In this document: piece by piece, positions 17,988-27,215 of the stretch
Numbering within the stretch: position 1 is the stretch's first letter
How the letters are laid out: each line of letters opens with the position of its first letter
Assembly: GCA_016927185.1 (NCBI GenBank)
Contig: JAFGND010000047.1
Coordinates: 1 to 56,766 of the forward strand
Direction: 5' to 3'
Length of the DNA stretch: 56,766 nt
From: Candidatus Coatesiibacteriota bacterium
Lineage (GTDB): Bacteria; JAFGND01
Program-made: the position numbers and the translations under genes
The notes under the pieces: generated by a model
Database searches by the model: none
What the model was told of the DNA's origin: nothing
What the model saw: only the letters and a program-made list of their open reading frames with translations

Positions 17988-20227
17988 TTCACTGATTCGT
18001 CAATTATCTGTGCAATTGCAAGTCCCTGTATCACTTCTTCATCAATTGATGTAATGTCCCTCGCATTTCCCAATATCCAGACATCCCTGTTATTACTTGA
18101 TTGCAGCAAAGAACCCATTTCATTACTTGCTTTCAGGAATTTTCCTTCATCAAGTTCTAATCCAAGCAATCTTGATATTCCGGGCAGATCATTATGAGGT
18201 CTCGATCCAGTTGCAAGAACTATCAAGTCAGATTCTATTTCTTCTCCATCAGGCATGATAACTTTATCATTATCAAGTATAATCTCATTCTCTACCTTTA
18301 TCAGATTTACATTGGCTTCAATTGATGCTGTCAGTAGTTCCTCTTCTGCCCCTTTCAGCCTGATGCCTCTATGAATAATACTTATCTCACAATCTGGATA
18401 AGATCTCCTTATTTCAAGTGCATTTTCAAGTGTTTCCTTGCAGCAAAACCTGCTGCAGAAGGGGAATTCGACATTTCTCGAACCATGACATTGAAGAAAG
18501 ACTACTTTATTGATTCCTGACAGATCATTTTCAGCTATCCGCCTTGCCAATTGGCTATTGCTTATCATTTTTGGTTTTTCCTCAGTTTCATGTTTCCTTG
18601 ATGAAGTAGCTACTATAATCCTGTCTGCTTCGTATTCATTGCCTGACACCTTTATTTTTCGCTTGAAATAATCCCCTTCTACTTCAATAATATCTTTCAA
18701 ATCAAGCAGAGCAAGGTTCCTGTTAGTGGAAAGCAGCTCATATTTCTCCTTGTACCCGGGAAGAATATATTCCTTGTCAGAATCACTGAAAGCCCAGATA
18801 ACCTCTTTCCCGAAATCAAGGAGAGTATCACAAGCGATTATTGCCGAGACAGAAAAACCCAGTATTAATACTTTTTGAGAGATGCACTTCTTCTTAGGCA
18901 AAGAGAAAAATTCCCTGTGTCTCATTATCATTTCTTCAACTGAAATACTCTTGTCAACAACGGCTCCCTGCATGTTATACTTCTGAGCCATTAAAGAGAA
19001 CATTTTGCTGTTGATTCCATAGCATGGGAAGAGAAGAACTCTCTTTATGTCATTCTCTTTCATGCCCTGCAGTTTGCCAGTTCCATCTTTCTTGCATGCG
19101 AATGAAGATAAGTAAACAAGATCCTTGAAACTGGATTCTGTCAGTTTTTTTAAAACGGAATCTGCATGGTCTTTCCAGATGTTTTTAAGCCCGTATTCAC
19201 AGACAAGTATAGCTGTTTCTCCATCAACAGGAACTATACATTCGCTTTGCACTTCACTGGTATTCAGCTGTTTCAGCAAGGCAGTAGCGGCAGCATGCCC
19301 CGAAAGTACTGCATCCATTGTATTGCATGGTTCAATGAATGAACCAGCTGAAATAATCTTTCCGTTCATCCTTGCAGGTGAGTTGTCTTCTGCAAAGCCG
19401 TATTTGTTTATCTTTATTCCAGCAGTTCTTGCCAGGTTTCTTGTTTCTGCTTCTGCCCCCTGAGCAACTGAGAGTACAGCAAGATCAAATCCCTCTTCCT
19501 GCTCATTGTTGTCTTTATTATACGTTATCATCACTTGTCCATCATCGTTTTGCCTTATGCTGTCTATTTCACAGTTAACAAGCTTTATGGACTTTTTATC
19601 AAGAACCTCACCAAATTGCAGTTCTCCTTCTTTTCCATAAGGTCTCATATCCCTGTAGAAAATTGTAATTCTTGCATCAACAAAGCGTTTCATGATTTCA
19701 AGGGAATGTTTCAATGTAACGCTGCAACAAATATTTCCACAATAATCTCTTCCAAGACCTTCTTCACGTGCTCCTATGCACTGAATGAAAGCAATTTTGT
19801 GTGGGTAAGTGCCATCGAATGGTCTCATCAGAATTCCCTTATAAGGTCCTGTAGGGGATAAAATTCTCTCCAGTTCAATGCTTGTTATTATGTTGCAGTT
19901 GTCCTTGTATCCGAGATGCAAAAGCTTGTCTGGAGAGAATACATCAAGACCTGGTGCAATAATCACTCCATCAATCTCAGTTTCCCTGCTTGCATCCTTC
20001 ATATCAAATTTAATGGCTTCCGTATCACATTCAGCAAGGCACAACCCGCATCCTAGACATCTTCTGCAACTGAAACACCTTTGAGCTTCAATCAATGCCT
20101 GTTCCTCTGTAAAACCTTTCTCTACTTCAAGGAAATTTTCCTTTCTTTCTTCAAGATGAAGCTCATTCATCCTTGTTCTTTTCTGTGGTACATCAGAAAA
20201 ATCAGGAATAAACTTGTCTTTTTTCAT
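17984..20227 (-). CDS. Large HdrA-related FAD/iron-sulfur oxidoreductase
   Basis: 747 residues. It opens with a GltD-type cysteine helix (EAQRCFSCRRCLGCGLCLAEC, near 50-70), then the C-terminal half of an HdrA flavin domain (VIIAPGLDVF; QCIGAREEGLGRDYCGNICC), a linker, and a second HdrA-like flavin segment (VLILGFSVSAIIACDTLLD; FLQCHGSRNVEFPFCSRFCC; DLIVLATGSRP). No complete N-terminal GxGxxG dinucleotide fold is present at the very start. The gene upstream ends just where this one begins logically, so the two may be the split halves of a larger HdrA-GltD protein. Likely an electron-transfer subunit of the Hdr complex. Confidence 0.78.
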   Translation of the reverse strand: MKKDKFIPDFSDVPQKRTRMNELHLEERKENFLEVEKGFTEEQALIEAQRCFSCRRCLGCGLCLAECDTEAIKFDMKDASRETEIDGVIIAPGLDVFSPDKLLHLGYKDNCNIITSIELERILSPTGPYKGILMRPFDGTYPHKIAFIQCIGAREEGLGRDYCGNICCSVTLKHSLEIMKRFVDARITIFYRDMRPYGKEGELQFGEVLDKKSIKLVNCEIDSIRQNDDGQVMITYNKDNNEQEEGFDLAVLSVAQGAEAETRNLARTAGIKINKYGFAEDNSPARMNGKIISAGSFIEPCNTMDAVLSGHAAATALLKQLNTSEVQSECIVPVDGETAILVCEYGLKNIWKDHADSVLKKLTESSFKDLVYLSSFACKKDGTGKLQGMKENDIKRVLLFPCYGINSKMFSLMAQKYNMQGAVVDKSISVEEMIMRHREFFSLPKKKCISQKVLILGFSVSAIIACDTLLDFGKEVIWAFSDSDKEYILPGYKEKYELLSTNRNLALLDLKDIIEVEGDYFKRKIKVSGNEYEADRIIVATSSRKHETEEKPKMISNSQLARRIAENDLSGINKVVFLQCHGSRNVEFPFCSRFCCKETLENALEIRRSYPDCEISIIHRGIRLKGAEEELLTASIEANVNLIKVENEIILDNDKVIMPDGEEIESDLIVLATGSRPHNDLPGISRLLGLELDEGKFLKASNEMGSLLQSSNNRDVWILGNARDITSIDEEVIQGLAIAQIIDESVK

Positions 20228-20236
20228 AATATCCTT

Positions 20237-21910
20237 CTAGTTACTGAGATATTTATCAATTCCTTCAGCTGCAATATGTCCGGCTGCGATTGCCTTTATG
20301 ACTGTCTGAGGACCGGTCACTGCATCACCTCCTGCGAAAATATGCGGGATATTTGTCTGTCCGGTTCTCGTATTTATATTAAAGCTGTTCCATTTGGAAA
20401 TTTCAAGCCCATGACCAGCAGCTAGCCATGATACATCAGGTTCCTGGCTTATTGCAGGGATTATAAGGTCACATTCTATCTCGAATTCACTTCCGGGAAT
20501 TGGAACGGGTTGTCTCCTGCCGCTTGCATCAAGCTTTCCAAGCTTGCTTTTAAGGCATCTTATTCCTGTCACTCTCCCGTTTTCCCCAATGATTTTTTCT
20601 GGTATTATAAGGAAATGAAGATTGACTCCTTCGTCCTCAGCTGCATCAACTTCCCATGAGTTTGCTGGCATTTCAAGTCGGGATCTTCTGTACAGTATGT
20701 AAACTTCATCACACCCAAGCCTCAAGGAAACCCTGGCACTATCTATTGCAGAATTTCCTCCACCAATGACAATGACTTTCTTTCCGGGTTTTGTCTTGTC
20801 TCCAAGATTTACTCTCGTTAGATAAATGATGCAGTCAAGAAGTCCCTTGAAATCATCCTCTCCGGGTATTCTCAGTTTCAATCCCTTATGTGCACCAACC
20901 CCGATAAAAATAGCCTTGAAACCTTCTCTTCTAAGATCATCCAGGGAATGCTCCGATCCTATTGGATGATTGTAGATAATCTCAGTTCCAAGCCTTTCTA
21001 TCTGTTCTGTCTCTACCTGGATAATATCTCTGGGCAATCTGTATTCAGGTATGCATAACCAAAGCATTCCTCCAGGAACAGGAGCTCTTTCGAATATTGT
21101 CGGTCTGTATCCCATTTTAGCAAGATCGTGTGCTACAGTAAGTCCTGCAGGACCTGCACCAATTATAGCCACCTTTTCCTTAGTGGAAGGTGCTTTTATT
21201 GGAAGAGGGCTCAGTTTCCCTTCTCTGTAAAGTGCAAGTTCATAATCTGAAACAAATCGTTTCAGGGCATCTATCGAGATTGCCTCATCATATTTTTTCC
21301 TGTTGCATGCTGTCTCACATGGATGATTGCAAACCCTTCCACAGATACCTGGAAGCGGATTTTTTTCCCTGATTACATTCAATGCTCCAAGATAATCCCT
21401 CGAAGCAATCAACCCTATATATTTCCTTATATCTATATGAACTGGACAAGCTTCTATACAAGCTGGAGTTTCCTTCTCAATGTAGTAGACCTCTTCAGAA
21501 TATGGATTGCTTGTATCAATGGCAGTTCTCAAGGACAAGCCTTCATTGAAAGTGTTGAATGGTTTTGCAGGACAGACTTCAGCACATCTGTCACACAAAT
21601 TGCAGTCATCGTTAGTTCTTTTTGATTCAAGATGAATTTTTGCCTTGAATTTTGTTTCTTCAGGCTTCAGTGATTTCAGCTTTGCAAGGGTCATCAATTC
21701 TATGTTTGGGTGATTCCTTGCAGAAAAGAGAAGATCTGCAATCTTGCATATTGAAGGATCATCATCAGGAAAGACAGTATTCAATTTGCTTAAAAGTCCT
21801 CCTGCAAAAGCTTCTTTTTCCAGCAGGTAAACATATATTCCCTTTTCGGCAAGATCCATAGCTGCTGTTAGTGAAGCTATACCTGTTCCAATAATCAATA
21901 CTTTATCCAT
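20237..21910 (-). CDS. HdrA N-terminal domain fused to a GltD/NfnB-like NAD(P)H oxidoreductase
   Basis: 557 residues from ATG 21910. Residues 1-100 are an HdrA-like FAD fold (VLIIGTGIASLTAAMDLAEKG), then a ferredoxin motif (CNLCDRCAEVC), the GltD helical Fe-S domain (PGICGRVCNHPCETAC) and two Rossmann folds (AIIGAGPAGLTVAHDLAKMG for FAD; VIVIGGGNSAIDSARVSLRLG for NAD(P)). It could pass electrons between NAD(P)H and the Hdr flavins. Its segment DDPSICKIADLL aligns with the selenocysteine region of the HdrA at 24389, with ordinary Cys at the UGA position. A TTG 18 bases upstream is a weaker start. Confidence 0.85.
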   Translation of the reverse strand: MDKVLIIGTGIASLTAAMDLAEKGIYVYLLEKEAFAGGLLSKLNTVFPDDDPSICKIADLLFSARNHPNIELMTLAKLKSLKPEETKFKAKIHLESKRTNDDCNLCDRCAEVCPAKPFNTFNEGLSLRTAIDTSNPYSEEVYYIEKETPACIEACPVHIDIRKYIGLIASRDYLGALNVIREKNPLPGICGRVCNHPCETACNRKKYDEAISIDALKRFVSDYELALYREGKLSPLPIKAPSTKEKVAIIGAGPAGLTVAHDLAKMGYRPTIFERAPVPGGMLWLCIPEYRLPRDIIQVETEQIERLGTEIIYNHPIGSEHSLDDLRREGFKAIFIGVGAHKGLKLRIPGEDDFKGLLDCIIYLTRVNLGDKTKPGKKVIVIGGGNSAIDSARVSLRLGCDEVYILYRRSRLEMPANSWEVDAAEDEGVNLHFLIIPEKIIGENGRVTGIRCLKSKLGKLDASGRRQPVPIPGSEFEIECDLIIPAISQEPDVSWLAAGHGLEISKWNSFNINTRTGQTNIPHIFAGGDAVTGPQTVIKAIAAGHIAAEGIDKYLSN

Positions 21911-21911
21911 T

Positions 21912-22688
21912 TTACCTGATAACCTCAATCAAACGCTTGTTATTTCCCGCTGTAAATGCAGGGGCATTATCTTTCGATCCGTCCTGCCTTACTATTCCAA
22001 GCCTCAGCATATTCGCAATCTGACGTACAGCTCTTCTAGGTGGAATATTAGTAATTTCAGCCAGTTCTTTTATAGTCAGGGGTGAGTTCTCGAGAAGAAG
22101 TATTATTTCCTGGGTAAGAACTTCATCCTGTGCAACCTCCCTGAAGAGTCTGTTTATCTCATGAGGAGTGAATTTCTCACCATACAAGTTACCATCTGTC
22201 TCGAATTCAGTTTTCTTTCCGGCAAGCCATCTTATTTTTTCTCCCATAACTGCTCTGTATGCTGCATGTAACTTTCTCTGCGTGTTAGCATCATCAGGGA
22301 GCTTTCCTTCCGCTATTATTGTTTCAATGAAATCAGAGACTGACGAAACGAATTTTCCGCTTTCTGCTGAGCTCATCATACTCAGTTTTACACGTTTTTC
22401 TGTAAGTCCTGTATATTTCAAGATATGCTTTGCGAAGATTATTCTGGCTTCTGCCTGGAGATTTCCTGAGGTATAATGGCATTCCCCCTTGAGGCAAGTT
22501 CCTATGAAGACGCCATCTGCACCATTGAGGAAGGCAGAAAAGATCATTTCCAAATCAACTCTCCCTCCGCACATAACGCGAATTATTCTTACATTCGTAG
22601 CATATTGCATTCTCGCCACACCTGCGAGATCAGCTGCCGAGTATGCTCACCAGTTGCAGCAGAAAGCAATAATATTAGGGGAAAACAT
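21912..22688 (-). CDS. MvhD-type electron-transfer subunit, predicted selenoprotein, with C-terminal winged-helix region
   Basis: 258 residues including one selenocysteine. The ATG at 22688 follows a GAGGTG site; codon 14 is TGA (22649-22647), between FCCNW and AYSAADLAG. The MvhD/VhuD family has FCCNWC here, and the last Cys is a known Sec site in methanogen VhuD. Reading resumes in the same frame as NVRIIRVMCGGRVD, GTCLKGECHYTSGN and so on. A hairpin at 22611-22629 fits a SECIS. Without recoding the gene would start at GTG 22619 and lose the cluster-binding N-terminus. Residues from about 195 (LTIKELAEITNIPPRRAVRQI) look like a winged helix. MvhD links Hdr to an electron donor via a [2Fe-2S] cluster. 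Confidence 0.85.
22611..22629 (-). promoter_or_regulatory. Candidate bacterial SECIS hairpin in mvhD
   Basis: Minus-strand hairpin: TCTCGC pairs perfectly with GCGAGA around the 7-base loop AGGTGTG. The loop begins 23 bases after the TGA and has GG at its second and third positions. Bacterial SECIS elements have a short stem, a loop containing a G near its 5' side, and a UGA-to-loop distance of roughly 16-37 bases. The hairpin is inside the coding sequence, as expected for bacteria. Confidence 0.75.
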
Positions 22689-22700
22689 TTTCACCTCTCT

Positions 22701-24374
22701 TTACTCTTTAAAACATGCTTCTATTTGTGCAAGAAGCTGCTCATCCTTGTAATGACTCATTGTTATGGCATGCCTGTAGCAAGTGGAACCACAAACTCCG
22801 CAGCCTTTGCAGGCAGCTATGATTATTTTTGCCTTTTTTCCCTTATCAGTATTGACAAGCTCAATAGCTTTGTAGGGGCACAAACTGACACATAATCCGC
22901 ATCCCCTGCATATATCTTCGTCAAGCAAGCTGTTTATTGGTTCCACCTTCACCTTTCCATTACCGAGAGGAATGGATGCCCTTGCAGCACAAGCTTCTGC
23001 CTGATAGATTGCTTCATTTACTGTGCAGGGCCATCTGGCTGAACCGCATATGAATATTCCATCAGTAGCAAAATCGATTGGTCTCAACTTCATGTGTGCT
23101 TCAAGGAAAAAGTTATTCTCGTCAGTTGGTACCTTGAGTATCCTTGAAAGCTCCTGAGCGTCGCTGTGCGGAATTTGTGGAGTTGCCAGCACTGCTAGTG
23201 AATAGGGAATGTTGAACTCCCTGTTCAGGATATCACTGTAAATTTTCACTGCATCTTTTGTCACTTCAGGAGGCTTTTCTGCTGAATAGTGAATGAACCT
23301 TACTCCAAGATTCTTTGCTTTCCTCAGCAACCTCTCGTTTTCATGTCCTAGTGCCTGGATATCTCGGTAAATTATGTAAACATCTATCCTGTCATCTCTT
23401 TCCTTCAACAGTATGGAGTTCTTTATTGCCTCCATGCAGCAAATCTTGCCACAGAAAACGTTTTCACTATTCCTGCTTCCAACACATTGTATCATTACTA
23501 CGTTATTATTTATCTCTAAATCCTCGTTTGAAAGCAGCTTTTCAAGTTCATACTGGGTTATTATATTTCTTCCATTATAGCCGTAATATGGTGAGGGATC
23601 AAGCATTCTTGTACCGCTTGCCAGTATTATTACTCCTGAATCTATCTCCTTTGTTTCCTTCTTGCTGTTTTCTACTATCATCTTGTATGCACCAATGCAG
23701 CCTTTCAAATCCACTGGTTTGTAACCTTTATATATATTTATGAGAGGCAAGTTCTCTGCCTCGTGCAAGATATCTTCTATAATGCCTTTTGCAGATGTCA
23801 TTTCAGGTTGAATAATATTCAAATCAAGTAGTCTGCCGCCTAACTTGTTGCTTCTCTCCACAAGATGAACCTTGAAACCGCGCTTTGCAAGAGATACTGC
23901 TGAGCTTAATCCTGCAACCCCGCCTCCAATAATTATTGCTTCATTAAGTACGGGGACTTCTATGAATTCCTTAGGTTCAAGCAATGCAGCTCGTGCCACG
24001 CCCATTCTTATAAGATCCCTGGCTTTTTTTGTCCCTTTTTCCCTGTCATTCTTGTGCACCCAGGAAACATGTTCCCTTATATTAACGAACTCGAACAGGA
24101 ATGGATTCAGACCTGCTTCCTGACATGCGGCCCTGAATGTAGGTTCATGCGTTCTTGGAGTACAGGCTGAAACAACAACCCTGTTAAGATTATGCTGCAC
24201 TATGGCATTCTTTATTTCTGAAATTCCTGCCTCTGAGCATGTGAAGAGATTCACTTTGGTGAATACCACATCAGGAAGTGTTGATGAGTATTCGGCAATA
24301 TCCGAAACATCGAGAAATCCTGCAATATTTGTTCCGCACTTGCATACAAAAACGCCAATCCTTGTTTCTTCCAC
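22701..24374 (-). CDS. hdrA: HdrA-family FAD/iron-sulfur flavoprotein
   Basis: 557 residues, starting at GTG 24374 with AAGGAG six bases upstream. Residues 1-135 are the HdrA-specific N-terminal domain (FVCKCGTNIAG; CTPRTHEPTFRAACQEAGLN), then an FAD Rossmann fold (IIIGGGVAGLSSAVSLAKRG), the segment QCVGSRNSENVFCGKICC, and two C-terminal ferredoxin motifs (CRGCGLCVSLCP; CKGCGVCGSTC). HdrA proteins carry the bifurcating flavin of heterodisulfide-reductase-type complexes. Here the Cys/Sec of the DCSxC motif is absent (QPEMTSAKG), so its flavin site differs from the selenoprotein HdrA one gene upstream. Confidence 0.9.
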   Translation of the reverse strand: MEETRIGVFVCKCGTNIAGFLDVSDIAEYSSTLPDVVFTKVNLFTCSEAGISEIKNAIVQHNLNRVVVSACTPRTHEPTFRAACQEAGLNPFLFEFVNIREHVSWVHKNDREKGTKKARDLIRMGVARAALLEPKEFIEVPVLNEAIIIGGGVAGLSSAVSLAKRGFKVHLVERSNKLGGRLLDLNIIQPEMTSAKGIIEDILHEAENLPLINIYKGYKPVDLKGCIGAYKMIVENSKKETKEIDSGVIILASGTRMLDPSPYYGYNGRNIITQYELEKLLSNEDLEINNNVVMIQCVGSRNSENVFCGKICCMEAIKNSILLKERDDRIDVYIIYRDIQALGHENERLLRKAKNLGVRFIHYSAEKPPEVTKDAVKIYSDILNREFNIPYSLAVLATPQIPHSDAQELSRILKVPTDENNFFLEAHMKLRPIDFATDGIFICGSARWPCTVNEAIYQAEACAARASIPLGNGKVKVEPINSLLDEDICRGCGLCVSLCPYKAIELVNTDKGKKAKIIIAACKGCGVCGSTCYRHAITMSHYKDEQLLAQIEACFKE

Positions 24375-24388
24375 TAATTTCTCCTTGT

Positions 24389-25681
24389 CTATCCTGCCCT
24401 GGAAAGGGCAATCTGGGCAGCAAGTCCAGCAGCTGCAGCTCCTTGTGCAACGCTCTCAGGGATATCAGCAGGAGCAATGCAGAAGCCACATGCAAAAATC
24501 CCTTTCCTGCTTGTGGATACTGGAAGTCTGCTGTTTGTCTGTACGAAGCCGTCCTTACCGGTTTCTATCCTCAATTTTCTTGCCAGTTCCTGAAATCCTT
24601 TGGAAGGTATTGTAGCAGTTGCCAGAACGACAAGATCTACAGTAAGCTGCCTTATCTCCTGGGTTTTTGTGTCTTCATAGAACACAATAGGGTTATTGTC
24701 AGCATCCTCTGTGATTTCAGCGGCCCTTCCCCTGATATATTTTATGTCATAATCATTTTTTCCCTTTTTCTCATAATTCTGGAACCATTTGCCAACGTTT
24801 CTGAAATCTGTATGAAATATATAGCCCTCAGCTTCAGAATCATGCTCCTTTGCAAGCATTGCATCTTTTATGGAATACATGCAGCATACAGAACTGCAAT
24901 ATGCACAATTGTTCTGGTCCCTGCTTCCAATGCATTGCAGATAAGCTACCTTGTGAGCCAGTTTCTTATCAGATGGTCTGTAAAGGTGACCTTCAGTAGG
25001 TCCTGTTGCATTTATAAGCCTTTCATATTCCAGTCCTGTAATCACATTTTTTATCTTGCCATAACCATACTGTGTAAGATGACTTACTGGCAGCATATCG
25101 AATCCGGTTGCAATAATAATTGATGCAACTTCTATTTCCACAGTTTCATCTTTCATTTCATAATCAATAGCACCTTTTACGCAAGCTTTTGAACAAATCC
25201 CGCACTTGTTCTGTGTAATCTTCAGGCATTTCGTTCCATCTATTGTCATAATAGAGGGGATTCCCTGCGGAAAATATTGATAAATGGCTTTTCTGACACC
25301 AAAATTCATGTCGAATTCATTTTTCACTTTTACAGGGCACTTGGCGACACAATCACCGCAAGCATTGCAGATAGAAGCATTAACATAACGCGACTTCTTT
25401 CTTATTGTAGCCTTGAAGGAAGAAGATTCTCCTTCAACAGATTCCAGTTCACTATAGGCAAGTATATCAATCATTGGATGTCGACCGACATCTAGCATCT
25501 TAGGCGCAAGAATTCATATACTGCAGTCATTAGTGGGAAAGGTTTTGTCAAATTGAGCCATTTTCCCTCCAATGCTTGGATTTCGCTCAAGAAGATGAAC
25601 CTTTATTCCCATGTCAGCCAGATCAAGGGCTGCCTGTATTCCTGCAATACCTCCTCCAATTATGAGTACATCACCTGGCAT
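24389..25681 (-). CDS. hdrA: HdrA-family flavoprotein, predicted selenoprotein
   Basis: 430 residues including one selenocysteine. Starts at ATG 25681 (GAGG upstream; overlaps the previous gene's TGA by 11 bases). Residues 6-14 form the FAD motif IIGGGIAG. Codon 56 is TGA (25516-25514) within NDCSI-U-ILAPKM; HdrA normally reads DCSxCILxPKM, with Cys at this spot. The frame continues as [14 protein letters not shown], a textbook HdrA sequence. Two ferredoxin clusters follow (Cys105/108/111/115; Cys152/160/163/167), then [20 protein letters not shown] hairpin at 25477-25492 is the SECIS candidate. Read without Sec, the gene would begin at ATG 25498 and lose its FAD fold. It probably holds the central bifurcating flavin; it lacks the HdrA N-terminal extension found in its two neighbours. 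Confidence 0.88.
25477..25492 (-). promoter_or_regulatory. Candidate bacterial SECIS hairpin in hdrA
   Basis: Minus-strand hairpin: GATGTC pairs perfectly with GACATC around the loop GGTC. The loop starts 27 bases after the TGA. GGTC is the same core as the apical loop of the E. coli fdhF SECIS that SelB binds. Distance, stem and loop all fit the bacterial consensus. Confidence 0.78.
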
Positions 25682-27203
25682 ACAAAACCTCGTTTTTCTT
25701 CGATATTTTACATAAACTATATACGAAACTCGCTAAATCCATCAATTTCACTGACTGTTCATTTGTGTCCTTCTGTGCACATCTCAAATGAATCAGACAC
25801 TTTGGACATGCAGTCAGCATTATTTCTGCTTCCGTTTCTTTCGCATCATCAAGTCTTGACATCTGGATTGATTTGTTACAAGAAGTGCATTGTACCCATC
25901 CGCTTGAACCACAACATATGGAAGTTTCACGGTTTTTCTGCATTTCCTTCAATTTTACATTCTCGAATAATGTCAGAAGATCCCTGGGGCTTTCATAAAT
26001 CCCGCTGTATCTTCCCAGCCTGCATGGATCCTGATATGTTACAGAGACTGTTTCATGGTTATCTATATCAGGGATCAATGCATACTTGTTCTCCATAATT
26101 ATGTCAGTCCAGAAAAGAACTTCAAGACTGGATTCTCCCAGTTCTCTTGGATAAATATTCTTGAATGTATGATAACCTTCCGGGCAGCCGAAAATGACAG
26201 TCTTGTAATTACCCTTTTTTATCCACTCAAGATTATGCCTTGCAAGTCTCTTGAATACATCCAGCTCTCCATTCCAGTATGCATCATGTCCGCAGCATAC
26301 TTCATCAGGAGAAAGTGCTGGATTTATTCCTGCAAGGCGTAGAAGATTCAAGATCGCATTTGTGCTGTCCGTAATCTTCAAATCAAGATATTTGAAAACT
26401 ATATCATATACAGGTGCACAGCCTGCAAAATATGCTATATCAGTATCCAACGATTTTTTTTCACAATTCAACCACTCGAAAGTCTTTTTTCTTGGTTCTT
26501 TTGCTTCAAGCAACCTTGTTTGTTGAAGAATACCTGCATGAGTGAGTGCCATATGAGCTCCTGAATCAGCTGCCTTATCACGCAGCTGTCTTATGAAGTC
26601 CGTGAAATTCACTTTCGATGGGCATACTTCCTCACAAGTTTTACAGGTAAGACATGTCCAGATAATATCTGATGATAAAATCTCGCTTTCAAGTGACAAC
26701 AGGCAATCCTCGACAATTATCCTTGGAGAGAAGCTCTTGTTGATCCTGCTCATTGGACAGATGCCTGTACAGACACCGCATTCCAGGCAGTATTCAGCGT
26801 TTGTCTGTTCTATCATTTCAGTAATCTGCAGCCTGTTTATCCTGGATGCGAAGCGATTTACTATATCCTCGAAAGCAGCTCCTGAAGTATCGGACATAAG
26901 GTTGATTTCCAGTGATTCAGATCTGTGTCCAAGCCATTTCAATATGCTCTTTGCTTCCTCAACTCTTGTTTTTGCGAATTCATTGCCGTTCACGAAATGA
27001 CATTCTCCTGCAGAACAACCCAGCACAAGAACTCCCCTGGCTCCTTCCTCAAAAGGCTGAATGAGCATTGCGGTTGTAAGACTGCCAGTGCATTCCACTG
27101 TAATTATTCTCATGTCGTCAGGAATGCTTCTCTTTTCAACTCCTGCATTATCCGCAGCAATGGAAGGATTCCATTTACAAGCGTAAACTATTATTGAAGG
27201 CAT
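25671..27203 (-). CDS. MvhD-HdrC-HdrB fusion protein
   Basis: 510 residues combining three subunits that are separate in methanogens. Residues 1-135 are MvhD-like ([41 protein letters not shown]). Residues 136-200 are HdrC-like with two [4Fe-4S] motifs (Cys139/142/145/149 and Cys184/187/190/194). Residues 245-500 are HdrB-like with two CCG-type cysteine domains (FAGCAP with [18 protein letters not shown] with ICCGSSGW), which in HdrB hold noncubane iron-sulfur clusters for disulfide reduction. In the MvhD part the Cys/Sec position is Asn, so its N-terminal cluster may be lost. Ends in an ordinary TGA, overlapping the selenoprotein hdrA start. Confidence 0.88.
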   Translation of the reverse strand: MPSIIVYACKWNPSIAADNAGVEKRSIPDDMRIITVECTGSLTTAMLIQPFEEGARGVLVLGCSAGECHFVNGNEFAKTRVEEAKSILKWLGHRSESLEINLMSDTSGAAFEDIVNRFASRINRLQITEMIEQTNAEYCLECGVCTGICPMSRINKSFSPRIIVEDCLLSLESEILSSDIIWTCLTCKTCEEVCPSKVNFTDFIRQLRDKAADSGAHMALTHAGILQQTRLLEAKEPRKKTFEWLNCEKKSLDTDIAYFAGCAPVYDIVFKYLDLKITDSTNAILNLLRLAGINPALSPDEVCCGHDAYWNGELDVFKRLARHNLEWIKKGNYKTVIFGCPEGYHTFKNIYPRELGESSLEVLFWTDIIMENKYALIPDIDNHETVSVTYQDPCRLGRYSGIYESPRDLLTLFENVKLKEMQKNRETSICCGSSGWVQCTSCNKSIQMSRLDDAKETEAEIMLTACPKCLIHLRCAQKDTNEQSVKLMDLASFVYSLCKISKKNEVLYAR

Positions 27204-27215
27204 TATTCCTTCTCC

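Noticed and set aside
22619-25516. The two in-frame TGAs as pseudogene frames, sequencing errors or a TGA-reassigned code
   Set aside because: TGA ends many intact genes here (mnmG, nuoE, uppS, MvhD-HdrCB), so it is a stop. Both TGAs fall exactly at known Cys/Sec positions and are followed by suitable hairpins, and the flanking frames are otherwise intact.
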